Shown: positions 12,205-24,787, counted from the first letter of the stretch. The stretch: 64,000 bases of DNA from Paguma larvata (GCA_030068075.1 CM057832.1:74057502-74121501); one strand, 5' to 3'. Numbers and translations are program-made. The notes: generated from the letters alone by a model not told the origin.

Positions 12205-12251
12205 ATGCATGCGTGTGTATGTGTGTGTGTGCACATGCGTGTGCATGTGTA
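12205..12251. repeat. GT-rich imperfect microsatellite
   Basis: Imperfect (GT)n with CA interruptions (tgcatgcgtgtgtatgtg...gtgcacatgcgtg). Confidence 0.7.
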
Positions 12252-12464
12252 AAGAAGTTAACGTTAATAAAGTGATATGCATAAGGCTACCATAAAGTGA
12301 CAATGTAACAGAACTTATTGTGTTTGGTAAGATTAGGAAAGATTTTTATTTTCTTTTTCACACCATCCTTCCATGACCATGTATGATTTTTATAAATGGA
12401 AACAGACACATTTATTTCCTTCTTAATGTTTTCCACATTAAGAGGGAAAACACAAGGCCAATTC

Positions 12465-12676
12465 TTTTTTTTTTTTTTTTTTTAGTTTATTTATTTATTT
12501 TTGAGAGAGAGCGCACAAGCGGGGGAGGACAGAGAGAGAGGGAGACACAGAATCCCAAGAGGCTCTGTGCCATTAGCACAAAGCCTGATGTGGGGCTCAA
12601 ACCAACTAAGAGATCATGAACTGAGTGGAAACCAAGAGTCAGGTGCTCAACCGAGTGCACCACCCAGGCACCCCTT
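12465..12676 (-). mobile_element. Felid CAN-SINE, minus strand
   Basis: SINE with a long T run at left (its A tail, about 19 bp) and head at right (cacccaggcacccc). Perfect 14-bp target duplication cacaaggccaattc at 12451-12464 and 12677-12690. Confidence 0.95.
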
Positions 12677-12762
12677 CACAAGGCCAATTCTTAAGACATA
12701 ATTTTTATTTTATGATCAAGAGGGGTTTTACGCACAGAAGGTTCACTGTGCACTAAAAACAA

Positions 12763-12945
12763 TAGAGGCTAACATTTATAGAAACTCACTGTGCACCAAG
12801 CATTGTACAAACATTATTCTGTACAATTCAAGTCTATATCATCATTTTACAGATGGTCAAACTGGGGCTCAGAAATGCCCACGAATGCCAGAGCCAGAGC
12901 TTGAAACCAACTGGAGCTCAAGCCTGTGCCCTTAACCCTCAACTA
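12763..12945 (-). repeat. MIR SINE, antisense
   Basis: 'acatttatagaaactcactgtgcaccaagcattgtac', 'cattttacagatggtcaaactggggctcagaa' and 'gagccagagcttgaaacc' follow the antisense MIR consensus. Confidence 0.7.
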
Positions 12946-13781
12946 TAATCTTCTTTTGGGCAAAAAAGAAGGCTAGTGGTTGCTGTACTGTTTGTAGCCA
13001 AATCTCCTGCGTCTTCATTGAAGTTTGGCATGAGAACCAAAGGCAGACCAGCCTCCAAGTTCTCTCCAGACTTGCTAGCAGGATTAAAATGAGGAAGAAA
13101 GGATGCACACATGGTCCCGGGCCTTTGCAGAAGGAAGGACATAGGTTCGGATGCAAAGCTCCCCCTGGAAACCGCAACCTGACCAGGGCTCCCTTGGAAG
13201 TAGGACCACAAGTCATTCTATTATGGGAGCACCCAGAGGTGACACCCTGTGAAGGAGTGATGATGTTATTATGGAGTCCTTTGGAGATCCTCTAGGGTGA
13301 AAGAAGAGTGAGTTGCCACTGCTCTGGAAATGTCCCCTCCAGACAGAGGTGACATCCTTCCATCAAACATAATTTGAAGCAATTATTTTACAGTGGGGCA
13401 TGGTGAAAGGAAACTTTCGAGGACAGTATTAGGTCAATAACCACCTCTAACCTGCTCAGGATGGAAGGAAGCTGAGGAGTGTGTGGGGGGGTGTCACTGG
13501 AACTGGAACTGGAAGCAGAGGGGCTAGAAGTTGAGAACTGATCCAGGGACCTAACAACCCATGTTGGCCCTGCACGGAGGGGGCCAAGGGAGTATGTACT
13601 GAGATCCCAGTCTCTTTCTCCTTCTCTCCCATTTCTTGCCTGTGTATCCCACTGGCTGACCCCCACTGAAGCTGGAGGAACTGGGAGCCCATAGGGATAT
13701 GGGTGTCCCTGAGCACAGGGCTTGTGGAAAGAAGAGATCTGAAGAATCTAATGAGAGACATCTGGGGTTATCCCTAAGGTG
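12946..13781. other. Unassigned intronic sequence
   Basis: No gene recognised. It contains a short CTGGAA triplet repeat near 13498-13515 and a G-rich run at 13482-13492. Confidence 0.5.
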
Positions 13782-14126
13782 TGTTAGGGAATGAGTTGTG
13801 TCCTCTCCCCTTCACATTCACATGCTGATGCCTTGACCCCCTCCCCCCATCCATTTAAAGATAAGGCCTTTAAGGAGGTAATCAAGAATAACCAAGGTTG
13901 TAATGATGGCATCCTCCTCTGACAGGACCGGTATCCTTATAAGGAAAGAAAGATGACAGAGGCTGTGGGAAAGCTATCTGCAAGCAAAGAGGGAGCTGTC
14001 TCCAGAACCCGAAGTCTTCCGGCACCTTGATCATGGACTTCCAGACTTCTAGCCTCCAGACTTCCGGAAAATACATTTCTGTTGTTAAGCCCCCCAGTGT
14101 GTGGTATTCCAAGATGGCGGCCTGAG
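13782..14126 (+). mobile_element. Solo MaLR-type LTR (MLT1/MST-like), plus strand
   Basis: Begins TGTTAGGGAATGAGTTGTGTCC and passes through 'aaggcctttaaggaggtaatcaag', 'atccttataaggaaag', 'ccttgatcatggacttccag', 'agcctccaga' and 'ttctgttgttaagccccccagtgtgtggtatt'. This is the standard order of ERVL-MaLR LTRs. No internal region is attached, so it is a solo LTR. Confidence 0.85.
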
Positions 14127-15129
14127 GTGATGAATCCCAAAGTGAGAGGAGGCGATAAAGGGTGTCCTACCCGCCACGGAGGTGACAGAATAAAGAGATG
14201 CTGGCGCCACACTATCCACGAGGCCTTGTGACTTTTATGCACGTGTGTGTGGTTTATGATTAAAGTTCCAGGAATAAACAGACTAAAGCTGCGGGCTGAA
14301 AATGCCATACGGATCTATGCTAAAGATCTGTGGGGTTAATCTGAAGCAATTAGCAATTCAGAGATTTATTTGCTACAGATGCACGGCACATCGCATCAGG
14401 GTGCGATCGTCAGAAAACCAAAACATGTGTGGTGAAAGAAGATCTGGACATTTCTCCAAAATCTCAGAGTAATTTAAACATTAAATTTTAATGTGGGGTC
14501 TAGGGGGAAGGGAGGGTGTGTAGAACAGCATAAAGGGAAAATAATTTTGAGACAACGTATTTCCCCTAAGTGTAGGAAATGACGTTTTCTAGTTTGGTAT
14601 GGTACTGTGATTCGAACTGGTCATATTTAAATATGGCTTTGGATGAAAAAGAAAAAAAAAAGTCACTTTACTGAGTGCTAAAAGTTAGTAAACTCAAGGC
14701 AAAACATTTTGTGAAATCCACATTAGACCTATGAGACCAAATATATATTCTTTTTCATCGTGTGTTTAATCGTGTAATGTGTTCCTTCTCATGTATGCCC
14801 TACAAAAATCAACTTAAAATACCCCAGAATTTTATTAGTAAAGGCTGGTAAGGACCTGGATTTTCTTGAAGTTCAGGAGGTCAGAAAAGGCTACTTTTGG
14901 CTGCATTACCAATTAAATCCTAAACCCCAAGCCAGGTTTTGAAAGCTAGCGAGTTTGATGGAACCAAATTTCCTTCTTTAAAATGGTGTGATCATTTTTC
15001 AGCCAATGCAGTTAGATTTTATTTGGTATTTTCTTCTCCTACATCACTCAGAAAGTATTCTTCAAGGGGAATGACTCTAAGTGACTAGAGACTTCCACAT
15101 ACAAAAAAAAAAAAAAGTGGCTGGACACT
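14127..15129. other. Unassigned intronic sequence
   Basis: AT-rich intron with no gene or repeat that I can name. A pure A tract lies at about 15102-15116. Confidence 0.55.
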
Positions 15130-15240
15130 GTGCTTGTGCTTTCACAAATATTAATTTAGAGCTATACCATGAAGTGAGATATATATTTTACAGATTAGGA
15201 AACCGAGCCCCACTAAGTAATAGGCGAGCCATCATATGAC
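15130..15240 (-). repeat. Probable MIR fragment, antisense
   Basis: 'atattttacagattaggaaaccgagccccactaagtaatag' matches the antisense MIR core. Confidence 0.5.
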
Positions 15241-15607
15241 AAGGATGTGATGGAGGTGGGGAATGGAGGGCCCAACACATCTGTTCGGGACGCATGTATC
15301 TGTATGTGTCGACAGGAAGGGATAGGACAAGAGAACATTCGCGTGGTGTTTAGGATGAGGAACTTTCCTTTATCTGCAATGTCTTCCAAGCACAGCCTGC
15401 ACAGCCCATTACCAAAGTCCTTCACGACTCTGCTCTCAGGGAGAAAAGACCACCACCCTCCCTGGAAGCTCTTCCATACTGCGATCACAAAGGGGCTTCG
15501 GGGTGGAAGAGGCTGGGCAAAGACGAGGATGCCCACGACTATTTGGTAGCTGAGATATGAAGAAAGAACTGCTCGTCTTTTCTTTTAACAAAATCCATCA
15601 TCTTCTT

Positions 15608-15798
15608 TTTTTTTTAAATTTTTTAACGTTTATTTATTTTTGAGAGACAGAGAGACAGAGCATGAACAGGGGAAGGGCAGAGAGAGAGGCAGACACAGAA
15701 TCCGAAGCAGGCTCCAGGCTCTGAGCCATCAGCACAGAGTAAGATCATGACCTGAGCCAAAGTTGGCCACTCAACCGACTGAGCCACCTAGGCGCCCT
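15608..15798 (-). mobile_element. Felid CAN-SINE with internal deletion, minus strand
   Basis: Flanked by a perfect 18-bp duplication aaaatccatcatcttctt at 15590-15607 and 15799-15816. Compared with other copies here, about 30 bp are missing after 'catcagcacagag' (near 15738), removing the B-box-like gcggggctcgaac segment. Confidence 0.95.
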
Positions 15799-16311
15799 AA
15801 AATCCATCATCTTCTTAACAAATCAATCTTGCTCCTTCACGAAGCAGGTTCACTGACAGAAATAGGTCTGGTCTGGAAACATAACATAAAGGCGAAATGA
15901 TGACAACGTACTTGTGGATGGCATCTGTAGTGCTCGCACGAACTGTCCCAGAATTCTAAAGTATATATTGCTTATTAAAGCAACAGTTAGTAACCCTCTG
16001 AATCATCATCATTGGTAGCAGAGACACTTCACATGAAAATGAAAGCTTCTTAAAGGTGACCTAAGAAATAATTCAAGAAATACAATCCATAGAGAACAAA
16101 TCAGGCGCAGGTGGTCGCACAGCTCCCAAGGTCTTGGGGACAACTCTGGCGAATCTTCGTGTCCCAGAAACTTCTTTGGGAATGCACCGACAGAATTCAG
16201 TCATGGTATAGATTTCAGTAAGATGTCTTTCGGAAAAACTAAAGCCTGTGCCCTGTTTCTTCAATCAGTTCATTATGGCAAGATCGGGATTGGGGATGAG
16301 AAAATTAATCA

Positions 16312-16614
16312 CAGCTGACCCTTGAACAACACAGGTTTCAAGTATACAGATCCACTCATATATGAATTTTTTAAAATAAATACAGTACAAGAGTGTAAAT
16401 ATACCTTCTCTTCCTTATGATTAACATTTTTTTCTCTAGCTTACTTTATTGTTAAGAAGACGGTATATAATACATATAACATACAAAATAGGTGTTAATC
16501 GACCGTGTGTTAATGATTGAGACTTCTGGTCAAGTAGTAATTCTGGGAGAGTCAAAAGTTAAATACGGGGGAGGGTCAGTGTCCCTAATCTCCACGTTGG
16601 TCAAGGGTCAGCTG
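16312..16614 (+). mobile_element. Tigger-like MITE (Tigger2/MER44 type)
   Basis: Non-autonomous mariner-family DNA transposon of 303 bp. Terminal inverted repeats are cagctgacccttgaacaac at the left and ttggtcaagggtcagctg at the right. The right flank is TA; the left flank is CA, consistent with a mutated TA target. Internal 'ctagcttactttattgtta' and 'aaaataggtgttaatcgac' match the recalled family consensus. The exact family name is uncertain. Confidence 0.85.
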
Positions 16615-16934
16615 TATCTGAGACCGATGTGGACCCAGGGAATAAAGTGGGCCACTCTGCACCAAAACATAAGAGAATCGAATAAGACAGGGAATGGGAT
16701 GTTCTTAAAGAGTCAAAAGAACAGTGTCCTCTGAGGGTTAGGAATCTGGAAGTTAAGTGCTGCTTTGTCAAGAAACAATCTGGTGCCAAAGCGCTACCTT
16801 TGTTGGGTCACTACTGTGGTGTCTTCCCCCACCCAGAAAACAAGCACGTGCTTAATCCACGAGTCCCAATGCCTGGTGTAAAGAGTATACAGGTTTCACT
16901 TGATTCTACTTCTGCTCTCAGAATATTTAATTAT

Positions 16935-17150
16935 TAAATTTTTATTTTAAATGTTTATTTTTGAGAGAGAGAGAGAGAGGGAGACAGAGTGCAAGCGGGA
17001 GAGAGGCAGAGAGAAAGGGAGACAAAGAATCCAAAGCAGGCTCCAGGCTTCGAGCTGTCAGCACAGAGCCTGACGCAGGGCTTTGAACTCATGAACCACG
17101 AGATCATGACCTGAGTTGGAGTCAGACGCTTAACCGATTGAGCCACCCAT
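16935..17150 (-). mobile_element. Felid CAN-SINE, minus strand
   Basis: Near full-length SINE; head ends 'ttgagccaccca'. Flanks 'acttctgctctcagaat' and 'acttcttatgctctaagaat' look like a decayed target duplication, so this copy is probably older. Confidence 0.88.
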
Positions 17151-17155
17151 ACTTC

Positions 17156-18221
17156 TTATGCTCTAAGAATTATTAAGTTGAACAGAAGAGCTACTTAAAG
17201 TATTTAAAAACCAAATTGTCATTAATTATGATTTATTTGGTAATTTGAATGCAGCCAACAGCTCACTATTTCTACTGTTTCCAAGTAAAAATTCTAGCAT
17301 TGAATACACTTAACAATGCTGCCCAAAGATGATTTCAACAGAGAGATGATAAACAAAGTTTCCTCCACCAACACCTGCTGAGGTACTGTTTTCCTTTGGC
17401 CCCGGCTCCCGCCCCCACTGCTGTTCTTCATCTTTCCATTCCTGCTTTAGCGTGTCTACTACCACAGCTACCCTGTGGTCCTAAATCGAATTTCGAGGAA
17501 GGACTGTGGAAAGATCCATAGACTGACTTACAAAAAGTACTCCATGCGAGTGCTTCGCCATTCTTATTCTATGCTAGTTACCCTGTCCAGGCAAGTTCGA
17601 TGATTGAAAAAGACTGAAAGAGGAAATGTAGTTATTTCCTTTAAAGTACTAAAAGTGAGGCCAAGAAGGCTTTTGTGAATGGTAAGCTAGCTCTTCCCGT
17701 TTTTGTCTTCCTACCTCATTTTTGTGTGATAGGACTTCATTCTCTCTTTCCCTCCATTTGAATCTCTTTTCTGCCTCACATCAGGCTTTCACTATCCTGA
17801 TTTGCTGTGTATACAGTAAGTGCCTAAGCCGTGTCTGTGAAGCATTGTTTTAAACGTTCTGTTGACTTCTTAATAATACACTGAAAATGTGAGATGCAGT
17901 TATTAGTGATCCTATTAAGTACCAGGCACAAATGAAAATCCATTTTATCTGCTTCCCAAGCCTACCAAATGCACTCAACTTCCCTTTATAAAGGACCAAA
18001 GAACCTTATTTATGATTGTGGAATCAACTGTTGGTGACAATAGTTGCAGGCATTTCTAGTGAAATGATAAACACATCTATACTTACGACCTACATTTAGG
18101 GTCTTTTTACAACATTGTTCATGTTCTAGTACTGCCGTGAGGAGCACCCACTCAATTCAGGGCACCTAAAATTGACGAGAGCTCAGTTTTCTAAAAGAAC
18201 ATTTAAAATAAATGGCCAAAA
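17156..18221. other. Unassigned intronic sequence
   Basis: About 1.1 kb, no gene, RNA gene or young repeat recognised. Confidence 0.55.
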
Positions 18222-18676
18222 GTAGAGAATAATATATACAGTGGAATACTACTTGGCAATGAGAAAGAGTGAAATCATGCCATTTGCAGCAACGTGGATG
18301 GAACTGGAGGGTATTATGCTGAGTGAGATAAGTCAGTCAGAGAACGACAGATATCATATGTTTTCACTCATCTGCAGAACTTGAGAAACTTAACAGGAGA
18401 CCATGGAGGAAGGGAAGGGGAAAAAATAGTTACAAACAGAGAGGGAGGGAGGCAAACCACAAGAGACTCTTAAATACAGAGAACAAACTGAAGGTTGATG
18501 GGGGGGGTGGGAGAGAGGGGAAAATGGGTGATGGGCATTGAGGAGGGCACCTGTAGGGATGTGCACTGGGTGTTGTATGTAAACGATGAACCCCGGGAAT
18601 CTACCCCAAAAACCAAGAGCACACTGTATACACTGTATATTAGCCAATGTGACAATAAATTATATTTAAGAAAAGA
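18222..18676 (+). mobile_element. Carnivore LINE-1 3' end, plus strand
   Basis: 'cagtggaatactacttggc', 'catttgcagcaacgtggatgg', 'gtattatgctgagtgagataagtcagtcagag' and 'aagagactcttaaatacagagaacaaactg' mark the ORF2 end and 3' UTR. A G-rich tract follows (18499-18540), then 'gcactgggtgttgtatgtaaacgatgaa' and an A-rich end. 5'-truncated and inactive. Confidence 0.9.
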
Positions 18677-19530
18677 ATAATCAATTCTGTAAATCCAGAA
18701 CTCCCAGACTCATGGTTCCTGATAACAAGCTACTTTTATATTTACTTTGTGAATAGAAAAAAGGAAAAATAAAATGACTTGCTTCCCCACCATATCTGCC
18801 AGAATATGAATTTGGTAAAACATCAACTTACTAAAGTCTTGGTAGAACCAATCCCATCATGGAGCTCTCTGTTCGTCAGAAGGGCCGACACTGAGGGTTT
18901 GTACACCTAATACAACTTCTTACACTTTATCGCCAAAGGGCATCTTGGCGCGACCCTTGGCTCACCACGACAGTATTCCACCACTGTAATTTCACTTTGT
19001 TTACTTGTAAAGTATAACAGGAGGAAGAAAATCAGTGTTTCATGGAGAAAAGGGAGAAGAATATCTAGGAAGAACTCAAACCCAAGTGTGTTTACTAATG
19101 GGAATAAGTACACTTTGCGCGACGGATTTTATCCCTATGAACCTTTAGATACTCTGTACATTTAGGAACTTCATAATGAATAATGAAAATGTGCAGCTGA
19201 ATAACATGCTACGGACAGTACTCAGCGCTGGACACATAAGATGTTCATACGTTGACATTTTAAATTCTTCCATCAGGAAACTCAAGGAATGAAGCTGGCG
19301 GAGCCAATTAGCGGCAGTGCTAGAACCAGATGGGTCTGTTCCCACCTCGAATGAAACGCTGATCCCCACTGACTAGTATTGTCACTGCGTGTTCCTACAA
19401 GTGCAGAACAACATGGTTCAGGGAAACCTGGTTAATAATAGTGGGCTGGACAAAACAAAAATACAAAAAAAACCTTTCTCCTCCTGCCCTATCTCATTTG
19501 CCAAATCAACAATCTCCAAATATTTGTCTG
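18677..19530. other. Unassigned intronic sequence
   Basis: No gene seen. 19250-19330 ('ttccatcaggaaactcaaggaatgaagctggcggagcc') may be a decayed MIR piece. Confidence 0.45.
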
Positions 19531-19539
19531 GTTTCTTTT

Positions 19540-19749
19540 TTAAGTTTATTTGTTTAGAGGGAGAGAGTGCAGGGGAGGGGCACAGAGAAAGAGAGAGAGA
19601 GAGAGGTTGAGAGAGAGAGAGAGTTCCAAGTAGGCTCTGCACCATCATGGGGAGGAGCCCAATGCAGGGCTTGAACTCACAAACCCAGGAGATCATGACC
19701 TGAGCTGAAATCAAGAGTCGGATGCTTGACTGAGTCACCCAAGCACCGC
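19540..19749 (-). mobile_element. Older CAN-SINE, minus strand
   Basis: Diverged copy: GA-rich middle, 'ttccaagtaggctctgcaccatca' and 'ggcttgaactcacaaaccc', head 'gagtcacccaagcacc'. It differs from the felid-type copies and probably belongs to an older carnivore subfamily. No clear target duplication. Confidence 0.82.
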
Positions 19750-20839
19750 TAATTGTCTGCTCATAATGCTCTCTCTGTAGTCAGTTCATATTGGTCAATC
19801 CTCCCATTTGTTCTCAGACCTCGTCTTCCTCATCCGACTCACTGATGCCTCAGCAAACTCGGGTTTCTGGTCACTCGTGCAGCCTCCGAGTTTTGAGCTC
19901 TTCTTGAGCTGTTTTCCCAGGGTTCCCAGCAACACTGGCTGGGCGGAGGGGCGTGCAAATTAGGTTTCTCAATTCCTCATTGCAAGCAGCTAAAATATAA
20001 AGATAGATAGATAGACGCAAATCTTATATGCTCTCTGAAATTATCACAATCAATAATTAACAGCACCAACTTAGCCATTCTGGGTACATCTACCCTCCCG
20101 GCATTCTTATTTTGGGGAGGAAAAAAAAAGACATACATGAGAAAAGTTTCTACATCTCGGGGCATCCAAGAGCAAAGGCAAAATCATGCTCAGGATTGTT
20201 TCAGGAGAGACAGGTTTAGGAAATGGAAAAGAACATTTTCAGTATTAACATTAATTACTTAGTATGAAACTGTTCAGGAAGATACCACACCTTTAAACTG
20301 CTACTGACGCAGTAAAATTCGAAAGAGTCCTTTCACAGAGAATAAAAACATTTACTATCAACAGGAGTATGATAGGAACTTATGGTCAGTGTTTGGAAAG
20401 GTGTTGGAAAGGAGGGAGGAGGAATATTCCAGCAATAATGAAAGGTTCAGACTCTTCTCTACGTTAGGTTACAGAATTCCTCACCGTGGTGGACTGGTCC
20501 CAACTGTCAGCTCAATTCTGACAGAGCGAGCAAGCTGTTCCTCTCTAAAGCCCACCATACGGTTTGAATGTCACAGGTGGGCTTTGAAACAGCAACCTTG
20601 ATCTTTTGTGGAGCAGCCCATAACGTGTCTGAAAGGCAGAAAATCAGCCCTTTACAGTTTCCTCCCATAAACACAATCCTGATTTCGATGAAAGCAAATC
20701 GCTCTTCTGAAAAAAATTACAGCTGATATTTAGCTTATATAATTCACAAGACTCTGCGGTGGATACTCTGGGGTCCTTAAAGTTGTCTCAAAGGGGCCCT
20801 TCTGCTGAAGGGAAGACCAGAGGTAGGTCTGAGCATTGT
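19750..20839. other. Unassigned intronic sequence
   Basis: No gene recognised. A short GATA repeat lies at about 20003-20019. Confidence 0.5.
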
Positions 20840-21015
20840 GTATATGAGATCTCAGTCAGTCTTCGTGATGACCCCATAAAGTCAGTATTATCATCTTGTT
20901 TTCTTAAGGGAGCAGAAGTTCTGATAACATGGTAACTTGTTCCAGGTCAAAACACGAGAGAGAAACCAAACGGATTGCAACCTAGGTCTCTGTGACGTCA
21001 AGGTCAGTACTTTCC
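20840..21015 (-). repeat. Probable MIR, antisense
   Basis: 'agtcttcgtgatgaccccataaagtcagtattatcatc', 'gtaacttgttccaggtcaaaac' and 'cctaggtctctgtgac' follow antisense MIR. Confidence 0.5.
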
Positions 21016-23480
21016 GGGGATGAAGAGAAAGAGACAATACAGTGAAGTTCAAGAACAGGCCAAGTCCGTTTGCCCAGATGATGTTTCCCAGGAGTTTAGA
21101 GAAGAGGGAGGTCCCTGGGGTAGCGTTCACTTGCATGACCATAATTACAGCTATTGTTGACAGAGAGCTGAACGTGCACAGACGGGCCCGTGCGGCGCAC
21201 TTGACGGAAGCAGGTTCACACAGCACGGTGGTGAAGGGCACAGGTGTGGAAGAGGTGCAAATGTCAAATATTTATTGTCAGAGTCGCACTCGTGCTTCTT
21301 AATGGTCCGGTTCCCTACTTTGCTATGACTTCACGTCCAACTCTATAACCTGGTAAGGTCCTATGAAGATCCTCCTGATGCCTAAACCAAGTGGCTATCA
21401 AAATATATAATGACCATGATGGTTGCAATCCTGAGGCATGATGGTTTTCACCTTCCAGAGAACTGGAAGCTCAGGTTAAGTGAACAAAATCTGCTATAAA
21501 AGATGAATACGCTTCAAAATCATTTGATACTAGCAACTCAGTTCAAGTTACCCTTTTTTATTTCACAGTGACATTCTTTTCATCCCGGCTACTGCCACAT
21601 TTTGCTAAAGCCTATCGCCATTGCCTTTCTTAAATTTATGTTCTTAATCACAGAAATTCAGGATGGGATTGGACCTTAAAACTTGACCTAATACAATTCC
21701 CGTAGGATTTTGTACTTTCCCTCTAAATAGGGACATCCAGACTATACTGGAATGACTTCTGTAATAAGGATTTCACGTCCTCCCCTGAATGTCGTTACAA
21801 ATACAACAAAAGAAAAGAAAAAAAAAAGGATTATTACTGATATCTAGTGAATCCATAAACAGAACAGAGAGAGTTAGGATGGAATAGTATAAACTCTCAC
21901 AGAGTTAAAAATGAATCTCTAAAAGTTAAAAAAAAAAGAGACAATAAATACTTGACATTTACACCTATACAAGACTAGGATAAATCCGTGCTCATTAAGT
22001 GCATCACGGTTCACAGTAATAGAGTAATCTAAATTGGATACTCAGATAGCAGATAATGTTGTGAAGATTACAGAATGTGAAACCACATACGTATCTATAA
22101 AGGCAAACAATTCTTTGTTTCCAAAATAGAAAATGGTTTCTTGAGCCTGTTTGGCAGATCGGTTCTTAGCTTTGTTAAAGCTAGAAAGACACAGAGTTTC
22201 ACCAGGATATAGTTAAATACTGATGGAGGATTTTTAAAACAAACACCAGTCGCAGTCCATTTTGATTAAGTGGAACCAATATTAAATAAACTCCCCTGTC
22301 TGTCTTTGCCTACCCGTATATCATTCCAAAGTTGTATAACGTTTGCCAACTAAGTTAACAGCAATCTGTCATTCATTAAGATGCAAACTGGTACCGCGCC
22401 TGCTAAAGCTGGACGCATATCAGATAAAAATATATCCTTCCCAAGCGGAATTGGTTAATTTTATTACGATTATTATTCCTGTGTTTATTATACAAGCTCA
22501 TTATACCTCTTTTCTCCCCTTCTGGTGAACATATGCCTTTAATTTAAGGGTGGAGAATTGTGCATATGTGCACGTATGTGTATGTGTGCACGTATGTGTA
22601 TATAAAAGACAATGTGTGATTGTAAGGCAACCTCGTGTTTTCGGCAAATATTCCGAATATCCAAGCAGGTGTAAAATTTGGTAAATCGCAAAAGGAAAGT
22701 GATGATGGGAAGAGAATATATTAATCGGAGGCTTCATAAGAAACTCAGCAGCCGGCCACGTGCTACTGGATGTTTATCAAGTGTCCAGGTTTCCAGCTGG
22801 ACCCCTGAGTAGAACAGAATGAGGATAGGAGGAAGGTCACGGTTCCGACAGGGAGCTTTGGGGCCAATGATTTGGATTTCACCTAATTTTGTCCCCCACC
22901 CTTGACGTTGGTTCTGTTATGAATACATTGGAATGCTTTACTCGCTAATTCCAAAGCCTGAAAAGCTCAAAGAAAAATGATCTGGAGTCGAAAGCATACT
23001 TGTTGATAGTATGGTAAACTAAACTCTGTAACCCATGCTCCTACGATATCTACAATGAGTTACAGGATTTCTCCAGATAAAAGATTAAGGGAAACGCCAG
23101 ACCCGTGCATGGTATGCAACGGGGGCTCATGCAATATTTCTTGAGTAAAATAATAAAGGAAGGCCTGGTAATCTGAATATGGGATTTTCTAATTATGGAA
23201 AAAAAGGGAAAAGATTCAATTCCAATTTTTTTGCTTATTTTCTAAAGGAGATTATTAAATATCCTTGCCAGGAAATTGTGAAAAGCTGTTGATGCACGAG
23301 ATGCCTGCTGCTGAATGTAAAAATTCACCAAATATGATTAAAGTTTAATAACCCAAATGGGGCAAAAAAGATGAATGCGAGGCAACTAGGCTGAAGATAA
23401 GAAGTGTCGTCATTGTGTGCTTTGTCGTCTGTTCTCCTTGCTTTCCAGATTCTAGTCACCGAAGGAACCTTGCCCTCACT
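21016..23480. other. Unassigned intronic sequence
   Basis: About 2.5 kb without a gene, RNA gene or young repeat that I recognise. A short GT/CA-rich stretch is at 22560-22602. Confidence 0.55.
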
Positions 23481-23489
23481 TTATTTAGA

Positions 23490-23640
23490 ACATTTATTCA
23501 TCACTACACGGTGAGCCTCCCAAAGACACAGGCTGAGTGGTATTCATCTTTCACTACCACCTAGCCAAGTACCGAGAATGTTCTAATCCCCCCTCGAAGG
23601 TCTCTTGAATGCCATCAGGAATAAATGAATGAGTAATGAG
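23490..23640 (+). repeat. Probable L2 3' end, plus strand
   Basis: 'ggtgagcctcccaaagacacagg', 'gtattcatctttcactaccacctagccaagtaccgagaatg' and 'aataaatgaatgag' follow the L2 3' end pattern. Confidence 0.5.
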
Positions 23641-24066
23641 TCCATCAAAGAAAACTTGAGGCAGTTAGCATCTTATTCTGATACCAAACATCGGGTTGCT
23701 TCTATCTGAACCATTCTTGATTGACTCATTCATTTCAAAAAATCATTTTCCTAGTAGCTAAAGCGAAGAGTTTCCCCTGCAGGCGGGCTTTGCCAGTCAC
23801 ACCGCGGAGCCGGGCCCAAGGTTCCCGGAGGTAAGTGGAGTCCCGTCAGTTTGAACCAGAGTAACTTTTAAATGGTCCTTGCCTTTGATGACATGTCAGA
23901 TTTCGATTCTGAGACCCCTGGCAAGATTGCGAGAGACCTTTGTGCCCTGCTAAGAAGCTTAGAATGTTCCTTGTCGGTCATAAGGAGAAGTGATGAGTTT
24001 TAAAGAGAAGACAAAGGGCAAGATTTACATACAGAAAATACTTGTGTGGCTGCAGTATTCCTGCTG

Positions 24067-24102
24067 AATTGAAAGTTTCAATTGGAGCTTTCAATTGGAG
24101 CT
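24067..24102. repeat. Short palindrome with 13-bp tandem duplication
   Basis: AATTGAAA, G, TTTCAATT (24067-24083) is a perfect palindrome around one base. The unit ttcaattggagct is repeated exactly at 24077-24089 and 24090-24102. Confidence 0.9.
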
Positions 24103-24566
24103 CAAGCTGGGAGGATGGAGGCTTTGGAAGGTCTCTACGGCTCAAAGCCCTCTGGGAGATGTTGGTTCTAACTGTCAGGACAAGAGGACACATTCTATAG
24201 ACTTTTAGGAAGGAAGACAGGAGAGAGAGACTTATTGGATGACTAGCCTGAGGAAAAGAAGAAATCACATGTTTTAGGATGGTAGACAGTAGTGACATCA
24301 ACCGGTAAATAAATATATATAAATGTTGGTAAGAATGATTCAACCACTCAAATTATCCCCAATTCTCATGTTCTGACTCTAAAGGTCTAATGGGTTTAGC
24401 TGAATTTTCAAGTTCCAAACTTGAATTTAAAGTGAAATTGAATTTGATACCCATTTAAAACGAGTTATAAACATAAAGCTTCCCCGTAGTTAAAGTTTAG
24501 AACATTGAATAAATCAAGTTACATGCATTTCTTTACTGCAGAACTTCTCAGACTTTAATATGCTTT

Positions 24567-24787
24567 TTTTTAATAAAATTTTTTGACGTTTATTTGTTTT
24601 TGAGAGACAGAGTGTGAGCAGGGGAAGGGCAGAGAGAGAGAGAGAGGCAGATGCTGAATCTGAAGCAGGCTCCAGGCTCTGAGCCATCAGCACAGAGCCC
24701 GACGCGGGGCTCGAACTCACAGACCGTGAGATCATGACCTGAGCTGAAGTCGGCCGCCTAACTGACTGAGCCACCCAGGCGCCCTGC
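24567..24787 (-). mobile_element. Felid CAN-SINE, minus strand
   Basis: Complete SINE; perfect 14-bp target duplication ctttaatatgcttt at 24553-24566 and 24788-24801. Head at right, gagccacccaggcgccc. Confidence 0.95.

Noticed and set aside
13782..14126. Possible endogenous retrovirus with genes next to the LTR-like sequence
   Set aside because: No gag, pol or env-like sequence or primer-binding region follows; it is a solo LTR.
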